Shown here piece after piece: positions 1 to 9,908 of a DNA stretch of 9,908 bases (its first letter is position 1; every line of letters begins with the position of its first letter). Under the pieces are notes generated by a model, which saw only the letters and a program-made list of their open reading frames with translations, had not been told where the DNA came from and did no database searches. The stretch is from Accumulibacter sp. (GTDB taxonomy: Bacteria > Pseudomonadota > Gammaproteobacteria > Burkholderiales > Rhodocyclaceae), in the NCBI GenBank assembly GCA_003538495.1, contig DPSD01000346.1, positions 401 to 10,308 of the forward strand, in the 5' to 3' direction. Position numbers and translations under genes: made by a program.

Positions 1-252
1 GCCGCCTCGTGCCACAGCGCTGCCGATCTGCTGCGGGCGGCGCAACTCGGACTGGACTTTGCCGTCCTCGGCCCGGTGCTGCCGACGCCCAGCCACCCCG
101 GCCTCGTCGGAATCGGCTGGCCGGAGTTTTCGCGCCTGGTCGAACGCTCGCCGCTACCGGTCTACGCTCTCGGCGGGCTGCAGCCCGAGATGCTCGACCT
201 GGCCTGCAGCAACGGCGGCCACGGCGTCGCGCTGATGCGTGGCTGGCGCTGA
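1..252 (+). CDS. Nudix hydrolase/ThiE-like fusion protein, C-terminal fragment
   Basis: This is the last 83 codons of a gene that enters from the left edge, read in frame 1 and ending at the TGA at 250-252. The fragment is a TIM-barrel end of the thiamine-phosphate synthase (ThiE/TenI) type: a start like ASCHSAADLL, then FAVLGPVLPTPSHPG (about residues 20-34), PVYALGGL (about 53-60) and GGHGVALMRGW near the end. From family knowledge, this combination is typical of proteobacterial proteins in which an N-terminal MutT/Nudix domain (8-oxo-dGTP clean-up) is fused to a ThiE-like domain. The Nudix half would lie outside the window, so the fusion is inferred. Where true ThiE enzymes carry a phosphate-binding P-T-x-[ST]-K, this protein has P-T-P-S-H, so thiamine synthase activity is doubtful. 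The gene converges on the glycogen operon and looks unrelated to it. Confidence 0.8.
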   Translation, partial: AASCHSAADLLRAAQLGLDFAVLGPVLPTPSHPGLVGIGWPEFSRLVERSPLPVYALGGLQPEMLDLACSNGGHGVALMRGWR

Positions 253-262
253 CTCGACGGCG

Positions 263-294
263 GCTGGGCCGACGAACACAACAGCGCCGGCCAG

Positions 295-295
<1 letters not shown>
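263..295. terminator. Weak inverted repeat between convergent genes
   Basis: The 42 bp gap between the two convergent stop codons holds GCTGGGCC (263-270) and GGCCAGC (289-295), which can pair with one bulge across an 18 nt loop. It lies where a shared bidirectional terminator would be expected. There is no clear T-run on either strand and the loop is long, so the call rests mainly on position. Confidence 0.2.
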
Positions 296-2300
<2,005 letters not shown>

Positions 2301-2304
<4 letters not shown>

Positions 2305-4484
2305 GGCACCCATTCGAGGAACAACGCCGCCAGCGGCGGCAGGGTGAGGTTCAGCGACCACTCACGACCGTGCGCAGACGCCCGCTCGGCGGTGATCCCG
2401 TCCGGCCCGTTGCCGACGTTGCCGCCGCCGTAATGCTGCGAGTCGGTATTGATCCGCTCGTAGTACTTGCCGGCCATCGGGACGCCGATCCGGTAAGCGT
2501 GGCGAACGACCGGAGTGAAGTTGCCGACATAGAGCATGGCGCGGGAACGGTCCCGCGTCCAGCGGACGAAGGCGACGACCGACGACTCGGCGTCGTCGGC
2601 GGCGATCCATTCGAAACCGGCGGGCTCGAAATCGACCTGATGCAGCGCCGGACGGCTGCGGTAGAGGCTGTTGAGGTCGCGGACCAGGTTACGGATGCCA
2701 GCGTGCGTCGGGAAATCGAGCAGCGCCCAGTCGAGCGAGGTGTCGTGATTCCATTCGCTCCACTGGCCGAACTCGCCGCCCATGAACAGCAGCTTCTTGC
2801 CCGGATGCGCCCACATGAAACCGTACAGCGAGCGCAGGTTGGCGAACTTCTGCCAGGTGTCGCCAGGCATCTTGTTGATCAGCGAACCCTTGCCGTGTAC
2901 CACTTCGTCGTGCGACAGCGGCAGAACGAAGTTCTCGGTAAAGGCGTACATCATCCCGAAACTGAGCTTGTTGTGATGATAGCGACGATGGATCGGATCC
3001 TGCGACATGTACGAGAGGACGTCGTGCATCCAACCCATGTTCCACTTGTAGTGGAAACCCAGGCCGCCCATCGACGGCGGCCGGCTGACCATTGGCCAGG
3101 CGGTCGATTCCTCGGCATGAGTGTCGGCGGCGGGGTGCTCCTGGCCAAGGACCTCGTTCATCCGGCGCAGGAAGGCAACGGCCTCGATGTTTTCGCGGCC
3201 GCCGTGCACATTCGGCACCCACTGCCCTTCCGAGCGGCTGTAGTCGCGATAGAGCATCGACGCCACGGCATCGACGCGCAGGCCATCGACGCCGTAGCGC
3301 TCGATCCAGAACAGCGCATTGCCGATCAGGTAGTTGCTGACTTCGCGGCGGCCGAAGTTGTAGATCAGCGTGCCCCAGTCCTGGTGCATGCCTTCGCGCG
3401 GGTCGGCGTGCTCGTAGAGCGGGTTGCCGTCGAAACGCGAGAGGCCGTGTTCGTCGGTCGGGAAGTGCGCCGGCACCCAGTCGACGATCACCCGCAATCC
3501 GGCGGCGTGACAGGCGCTGACGAACTGGCAGAAGCCGGCCGGGCTGCCGTGACGCGCGGTCGGCGCGTACAGGCCGAGCGGCTGGTAGCCCCAGGAACCG
3601 TCGAACGGATGCTCGGAGATCGGCAACAGTTCGAGATGGGTGAAACCGAGGTCGACCACGTACGGGATCAGCGTTTCGCTCAGCCGCTGCCAGTCCGGGA
3701 AGCCGCCGTCGTCGGCCCGCCGCCACGAAGCCAGGTGCACTTCGTAGATGCTCAAGGGGGCACCCAGCTGCTCGCCAGCCGGTACCGGGACGGGCTCGAC
3801 CGGCGGCGGCAGGGCGCAGACCACCGAGGCCGTCGACGGGCGCATTTCGGCTTCGAAGCCGTAGGGGTCCGACTTGAGTGGCAGCAGATGCCCATCGCGA
3901 GAGCGTATTTCGTACTTGTAACGCGCTCCGGCAGCCACTCCCGGCAGAAATATCTCCCACACCCCGCATTCCCGGCGCAGACGCATCGGGTGCCGGCGAC
4001 CGTCCCAGGTGTTGAAGTCGCCAACCACGCTGACCCGCTGCGCATCGGGCGCCCAGACCGCGAAAGCGGTACCGGCGACGCCATCGATCTCGGTCACGTG
4101 CGCACCAAGGCGCTCGAACGGCCGCAGGTGCGAGCCTTCGGCAAGCAGCCAGACGTCCATCTCGCCGAGGACGGCCCAGAAACGGTACGGGTCGTCGGTT
4201 TCCTGGACGCCGTGCTCCCAGGTGATCCGCAGGCGGTACGAAAAATCCTTGCGGCGGCGGGGAATGACCCCCTCGAAGAAGCCCTCGACGCCTTCGATCT
4301 CGCGCTGGGCGAGTTCGGCGACCTGCTTGCCGGTCTTGGCGTCCAGTACCGCGACCGAGCGTGCGCCCGGTTGCAGGCTGCGGACCCACAGTCGGTCGTC
4401 GGCGTCGGTGTGCATGCCGAGGACCGCGTAGGGGTTGCCGTGCTCGGCCCGGCAAAGGGAAATAATCTCTGCATTGTCAATCAT
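2301..4484 (-). CDS. glgB: 1,4-alpha-glucan branching enzyme GlgB
   Basis: GlgB cuts alpha-1,4 chains and rejoins them through alpha-1,6 links, creating the branch points of glycogen in the cytoplasm. From the ATG at 4484 the protein has 727 residues, essentially the E. coli length. Domains in order are an N-terminal beta domain (N1, about 1-110), a CBM48 (about 125-215, [20 protein letters not shown]), a GH13 barrel, and a C-terminal all-beta domain ending FLEWVP. The catalytic triad is visible and sits at the E. coli positions: Asp405 in GLRVDA, Glu458 in AEEST and Asp526 in [10 protein letters not shown]. The reading frame stays open upstream to 4607, inside glgP. The chosen start is the one where family homology begins ([10 protein letters not shown]), and it follows a strong GAGGA site. 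The gene starts 11 bp after glgP and its TGA overlaps the glgX start. Confidence 0.97.
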
Positions 4485-4492
4485 CTGCGAAT

Positions 4493-4495
4493 TCC

Positions 4496-4497
<2 letters not shown>
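4493..4497 (-). promoter_or_regulatory. Ribosome binding site of glgB overlapping the glgP stop
   Basis: On the minus strand, GAGGA sits 8 nt before the glgB ATG at 4484. It shares bases with the glgP stop codon (TGAGGA, 4498-4493). Ribosomes finishing glgP therefore end on the glgB Shine-Dalgarno, an arrangement that favours coupled translation. It also decides the glgB start against the longer open frame. Confidence 0.75.
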
Positions 4498-6946
<2,449 letters not shown>

Positions 6947-6956
6947 CAGGGAAGTA

Positions 6957-6960
6957 CTCC
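6957..6960 (-). promoter_or_regulatory. Probable ribosome binding site of glgP
   Basis: A GGAG on the minus strand lies 10 nt before the ATG at 6946, in the 22 bp gap after the glk stop. It supports 6946 over the upstream in-frame ATG at 6979. Confidence 0.45.
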
Positions 6961-6968
6961 AGTAGGGT

Positions 6969-7919
6969 TCATGGGCCATCGTCGCTCTCGGCCAGGGCGT
7001 GAGCAGCGCCCAGTAGCGCCGGCGTAGGCGAGAGCATTACATAGGTCGGGATTGCGGCCAAGTAGGCGGCGAAGCGCCCCTTGGTTTCGAAGCGGGCGCG
7101 AAAGGCGGACCGATCAAAGAGATCGCCGAGGCGAGGAATGATACCACCCCCGATGTAGACGCCGCCTCGGGCACCGAGGGTCAGCGCCAGATTTCCCGCC
7201 ATCGAGCCGAGCATCGCGCAGAAGGTGTCGACCACCGCGCTGCACTGGACATCTTCATTGGCCAGGGCCCGCGCAACGATCTCGGCCGGAGTCAAGGCCT
7301 CGCACGCCCGGCCGTCGACCTCGGCGACCAGGCGATGCAGCAGCGGCAGGCCGCTACCGGACAGCAGCCGCTCGGCGGAGACGTGCTGCAGTTCACGCCA
7401 GGCGAGGGCGAGAATTGCCGACTCACGCCCGTCAGCGGGTGCCAGCGAGCAGTGTCCACCTTCGCCGGCCAGCGCCAGCCAGCGGCCGCGATCGAAAACG
7501 ACGCCGGAGACGCCGAGGCCGGTGCCCGGCCCGAGCACCGCCTTGGGGGCCAGCGCCAAGGTCGTGCCGCCGCCGACCTGCCGTAGCTCGCCGGCCGGCA
7601 GGCGAGGGAGTGAGAGGGCAAGAGCCGTGAAGTCGTTGAGCAACAGCAGCCGGGAAATTCCCAGCCGCGCCTGCATTTCCGCGCGCGAGAAGGTCCACGA
7701 TCCATTGGTCAGCCGGATCAGCTGCTCGTCGATCGGAGCGGCGAGGGCGATCGCCGCGGCGCGCAAGCCGGCGCAGCCGACGTCTCCGAGGTAGGCCTCG
7801 ATCGCCTCCACTGGCCCGGCGAAATCAGCCACCGCAAGAATTCGTACCAGATGCGGCAAGCCCTGATCGTCGAGCAGCGCGAAGCGTGCGCGTGTGCCAC
7901 CGATGTCGGCCACCAGCAT
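6969..7919 (-). CDS. glk: Glucokinase (ROK-independent bacterial Glk family)
   Basis: Glk transfers phosphate from ATP to free glucose, giving glucose-6-phosphate for glycolysis. From the ATG at 7919 the protein has 316 residues, close to E. coli Glk (321). The N-terminus MLVADIGGTRARFALLD contains the phosphate-binding DIGGT. LLLLNDFTALALSL contains the probable catalytic base Asp96. GPGTGLGVSGV (about 130-140) and AGEGGH (151-156) provide ATP- and glucose-binding residues, and GGVYIGGGIIPRL (about 252-264) is the second nucleotide-binding stretch. The frame stays open upstream: an ATG at 8021 would add 34 residues rich in Ser, Ala and Pro, and a TTG at 8156 would add 79. These extensions look unlike Glk, so I placed the start where family homology begins. 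The Shine-Dalgarno there is weak (GGAA, 9 nt upstream). It is the first gene of the operon. Its role is presumably to use glucose released during glycogen breakdown. Confidence 0.93.
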   Translation of the reverse strand: MLVADIGGTRARFALLDDQGLPHLVRILAVADFAGPVEAIEAYLGDVGCAGLRAAAIALAAPIDEQLIRLTNGSWTFSRAEMQARLGISRLLLLNDFTALALSLPRLPAGELRQVGGGTTLALAPKAVLGPGTGLGVSGVVFDRGRWLALAGEGGHCSLAPADGRESAILALAWRELQHVSAERLLSGSGLPLLHRLVAEVDGRACEALTPAEIVARALANEDVQCSAVVDTFCAMLGSMAGNLALTLGARGGVYIGGGIIPRLGDLFDRSAFRARFETKGRFAAYLAAIPTYVMLSPTPALLGAAHALAESDDGP

Positions 7920-8244
7920 CGCCGTAAGTTCCGGTGCTCTTGCTGATCCGGAAGAGCCTGCAGCCGCGTCGGATGACGCCGTCGAAGTTGGCTGCCGGGG
8001 CGGGAGATGAGCGATTTCCATGGGGTTCTGGGGATGACGTGGTAACAGACGCTGGCAGCTTTGGTAGCCTGACGGCGGCAGGTTTGAGAGCGAATGCCGG
8101 GGCCGGAGCGGATGGCAAGAGGGGTGAATCTTCGCACCGATCGCCCCATTGCTCAAAGAGCCATGCTGCGAGGCCCCGCCAGCTCCGAAGGAGATCCGCG
8201 CAGCCGCCGCGAGTCTGTCGGTTACACGCTTGTCCTGTCAAGGT

Positions 8245-8262
8245 GCTGCGTGCTTCCGCAGC
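8245..8262. repeat. Short perfect inverted repeat in the leader region
   Basis: GCTGCG (8245-8250) and CGCAGC (8257-8262) form a perfect 6 bp stem with a 6 nt loop. It lies about 150 bp past the stop of the glycosyltransferase-like gene. No T-run follows in the direction of that transcript, so it is not a standard Rho-independent terminator. In DNA this GC-rich it could be chance. Confidence 0.3.
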
Positions 8263-8281
8263 CCTGGCGCATGAACCCCGG

Positions 8282-8295
8282 GACCGACGGCGGTC
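8282..8295. repeat. Second short inverted repeat in the leader region
   Basis: GACCG (8282-8286) and CGGTC (8291-8295) form a 5 bp stem around a 4 nt loop (ACGG). There is no T-run on the minus strand beyond it. It may contribute to transcript-end structure for the upstream gene, but chance is equally likely. Confidence 0.22.
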
Positions 8296-8411
8296 TGGCG
8301 CCGGCCGTCACAACGTCGCGGCCAGCGTTCCTGCCCACCAAAGCCGAACTGGCGCGTGCGGCAAGAGCTCGGAACGGAACCACTGCCCGGGTTGGGCCCG
8401 ACAAGGAGCGA

Positions 8412-9506
8412 CTACGCCTTGCCAGCGGTCGCCAACCACGGCAACAGCGCTGCCGCTGCTTCGTCTGCGCCAGACGGTCGCGGAACTGCCGGCGGGGCTT
8501 GGCTCCATACAGCCGCCAGTGCTGGCCGCAGTCGACCAGCCAGCAGGTCGGCATCGCTGACCTCGCGGCAACGGCCGTGCTGTTGCAGCCAGGCGATCAG
8601 GACATCCTGCTCCGGCCAGTTTTCGCGCCGCAGGTAGAGCAGCGGGGTGCCGTTGCAAGCGGCTTCGGCGAAAGTGCCGTAGCCCGGTTTGGTGAGCACG
8701 GCGTCGACCGCGCGCATCAGATCCGTGATCGGGCGACCCAGCGCTTCGAAGTCGGTGAAGCCGGGCTGGTCGATCTGCCAGGCCTGCGGAATCAACCAGT
8801 GCAGACCGGCGAGCGGCGGCCATTGGTCGACCGGCAGTTGCTTCTCGACACCGCCGAAAGCAATCAGGACCAGTCGCAGCTCGCTGCTGCAGCCAAGTTG
8901 CCGGCGCAGTTCCTGCCGGCAGTCGCCACCCACGGCAGCGATCGGGCCGACGGTGCGCAGCCGCGGCAGGTCGCTCATCGCCATTCCCGGCGTCAGCCGC
9001 AGGAAGCATTCGGCGCTGCGGTACGCTTCCAGCATCTGGCGATGAATCGTCGCCGCCCAGTCCTCGCTGGCGAAGAAATGCGCAAAAAGCTCGGCCCAGT
9101 TGAGCGAGCACATGGCGACCGCAGGAATTCCTGCGCGCGCGGCGCCGGCGAGCGGCAGGTAGGCGACGTCGCTGAGCACCAGATTCGGCTTGAGCTGGCG
9201 GAAGAGGTGGGCGTCGCTCTCGACCAGCCGATTCCAGTCAGCATGCTGGCGGCGATAGGCCTGAGCGGTCGCGTCGAGGTCGAGGCTTACGGCGTCGTGC
9301 ATCACGTAGCCGAAGTCGCTGCTCCCCGGCAGGTGGCTGAAGTCGGCCGCTACGCGGGCCCGCAGCTTGGCGGTCGGCAGGCCGCTGCGGATGCTCAGGC
9401 GCAACGCCGGCAGGCGCTTGCCCAGCGCCTCGAGCACTGGCGCGACCTGCGCCAGGTGGCCAAAACCGTGTGCCGAGATATCGACGAAGAGGTGTGGCCG
9501 GTCCAT
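8412..9506 (-). CDS. Glycosyltransferase-like protein of the MurG/GT28 fold, substrate unknown
   Basis: This 364-residue protein has the look of a GT-B glycosyltransferase, with two Rossmann-like halves. The N-terminal half opens with a beta strand and a glycine-rich turn, HLFVDISAHGFGH (residues 5-17), the position of the acceptor-side G-rich loop in MurG-like enzymes. SDVAYLPLAGA (112-122) ends an inner strand. The C-terminal half has RLVLIAFGG (211-219) and a donor-site-like block, LTKPGYGTFAEA (271-282), followed by GTPLLYLRRENWPEQ (286-300), which resembles the GT28 segment binding the sugar nucleotide. No signal peptide or membrane segment is visible. Similar folds form the N-terminal part of plant L-arabinokinase, so a kinase-associated or non-catalytic role cannot be excluded. 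The start at 9506 lies 14 bp after the trhP-like stop and has no clear Shine-Dalgarno; an in-frame start at 9575 would overlap that gene. The pair is probably one transcript. Donor and acceptor are unknown. Confidence 0.8.
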   Translation of the reverse strand: MDRPHLFVDISAHGFGHLAQVAPVLEALGKRLPALRLSIRSGLPTAKLRARVAADFSHLPGSSDFGYVMHDAVSLDLDATAQAYRRQHADWNRLVESDAHLFRQLKPNLVLSDVAYLPLAGAARAGIPAVAMCSLNWAELFAHFFASEDWAATIHRQMLEAYRSAECFLRLTPGMAMSDLPRLRTVGPIAAVGGDCRQELRRQLGCSSELRLVLIAFGGVEKQLPVDQWPPLAGLHWLIPQAWQIDQPGFTDFEALGRPITDLMRAVDAVLTKPGYGTFAEAACNGTPLLYLRRENWPEQDVLIAWLQQHGRCREVSDADLLAGRLRPALAAVWSQAPPAVPRPSGADEAAAALLPWLATAGKA

Positions 9507-9520
9507 CTGCGTCGAGCCAA

Positions 9521-9908
9521 TCAGACGAAGCGCGCGAGCATCGCGCCCGGCAACTCGGCCGGCAGCGGGATCCATACCCGATGACCGTTGCCCGGGGCGA
9601 CGCGGATTACGGCGCCGTCCAGACTTTCCATGTGTTCGAGTGCGACCAGGCGATTGCCCGAGGGATGGATGATTTCCAGCCGATCGCCAACCGAGATGCG
9701 GTTCTTGACGTCGATCAGCGCCAGTTGGCGGCCGGGATGCCAGTCGATCACATCGCCGACGTAGAGGCTGCGCCCCGATTCGGAGTGGCCGCGCAGGTAG
9801 TTCTGCATCTCGTGTTCGTGGTGGCGCTGGTAGAAACCGTCGGTGAAGTCGAATCGACGCTGCATTTCGCGGAGTTCGGCGTCGTGCTGATGTTGTTCCT
9901 GATCGGGC
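9521..9908 (-). CDS. trhP: U32-family tRNA hydroxylation protein TrhP (YegQ), C-terminal fragment
   Basis: The last 129 codons of a minus-strand gene whose 5' part lies beyond the right edge; the frame is open to the window end and stops at TGA 9523-9521. The fragment matches the C-terminal beta-rich domain of YegQ-type U32 proteins: FTDGFYQRHHEHEMQNYL, then YVGDVIDW, VKNRISVGDRLEIIHPSGN, LEHMESLDG and a final APGNGHRVWIPLP. Family knowledge: E. coli TrhP (YegQ) helps make 5-hydroxyuridine at the tRNA wobble position using prephenate, although the family is often labelled peptidase U32. The catalytic N-terminal domain is not in view, so the paralogue RlhA (YdcP) cannot be fully excluded, but the short C-terminal tail ending soon after the IPLP segment suits TrhP. 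It is followed 14 bp later by the glycosyltransferase-like gene. Confidence 0.78.
   Translation of the reverse strand, partial: PDQEQHQHDAELREMQRRFDFTDGFYQRHHEHEMQNYLRGHSESGRSLYVGDVIDWHPGRQLALIDVKNRISVGDRLEIIHPSGNRLVALEHMESLDGAVIRVAPGNGHRVWIPLPAELPGAMLARFV

Larger units (their letters stand above)
7920..8411. other. Gene-poor leader region upstream of glk
   Basis: This stretch of about 490 bp lies between the 3' end of the glycosyltransferase-like gene and glk, both on the minus strand. It should hold the terminator of the first transcript and the promoter of glk-glgP-glgB-glgX. I see no recognisable protein, tRNA or other RNA gene. The short frames crossing it lack family motifs and are rich in Arg, Ala and Pro, as expected of chance frames in GC-rich DNA. 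The glk frame itself is open back to 8156, so part of this region could be an N-terminal extension. Small GC-rich inverted repeats occur, the clearest at 8245-8262 and 8282-8295. A TTGACA occurs on the minus strand at 8241-8236, but no convincing -10 follows. Confidence 0.6.

Noticed and set aside
8213..8241. Possible sigma-70 promoter on the minus strand with TTGACA at 8241-8236.
   Set aside because: At spacings of 17-18 bp the -10 region reads ACAGAC or CAGACT, matching the consensus at no more than three positions. A single hexamer is not enough to call a promoter.
8385..8397. GCCC/GGGC mini-hairpin just past the stop of the glycosyltransferase-like gene, considered as its terminator.
   Set aside because: The stem is only 4 bp and no T-run follows on the minus strand. 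Such repeats are expected by chance at this GC content.
8094..9584. A 496-codon plus-strand open frame opposite the glycosyltransferase-like gene.
   Set aside because: The minus-strand frame has clear fold motifs and an operon-like position, while the plus-strand product is Arg/Ala/Gln-rich with no recognisable domain. It is a frame shadow.

Overview
The window is about 9.9 kb of GC-rich bacterial DNA. It is densely packed, with almost all genes on the minus strand. Gene content and style fit a Gram-negative proteobacterium, most likely a betaproteobacterium of the Rhodocyclales type: a Nudix hydrolase with a ThiE-like C-terminal domain, a TrhP/YegQ-type U32 protein and a compact glycogen operon. 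That placement is inference from gene content; no rRNA or other taxonomic marker is present.

Layout from left to right. Positions 1-252 (+) hold the last 83 codons of a protein matching the ThiE-like tail of Nudix/ThiE fusion proteins. A 42 bp convergent gap separates it from a four-gene minus-strand operon, which reads from right to left as glk (7919-6969), glgP (6946-4496), glgB (4484-2301) and glgX (2304-295). Its junctions are 22 bp, 11 bp and a 4 bp GTGA overlap, so the four genes are almost certainly co-transcribed and partly translationally coupled. To the right lies a gene-poor stretch of about 490 bp (7920-8411), which should contain the operon promoter. After it comes a second minus-strand pair: an unassigned MurG/GT28-fold glycosyltransferase-like gene (9506-8412), 14 bp behind the 3' end of a trhP (yegQ)-like U32 gene that runs off the right edge.

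How the genes work together. GlgP phosphorolyses outer alpha-1,4 chains to glucose-1-phosphate, and GlgX removes the resulting short alpha-1,6 stubs. GlgB introduces the branches during synthesis, and Glk phosphorylates free glucose to glucose-6-phosphate. The operon therefore covers glycogen branching, degradation and glucose salvage. The chain-building genes glgA and glgC are not in the window.

All four glycogen/glucose enzymes keep their recognisable catalytic residues, and I see no frameshift or pseudogene. I found no mobile element, CRISPR array, tRNA, rRNA or defence system. The less explained parts are the glycosyltransferase-like gene, the 490 bp leader region with its uncertain glk start, and the altered ThiE-like tail at the left edge. 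I found no convincing new biological system.
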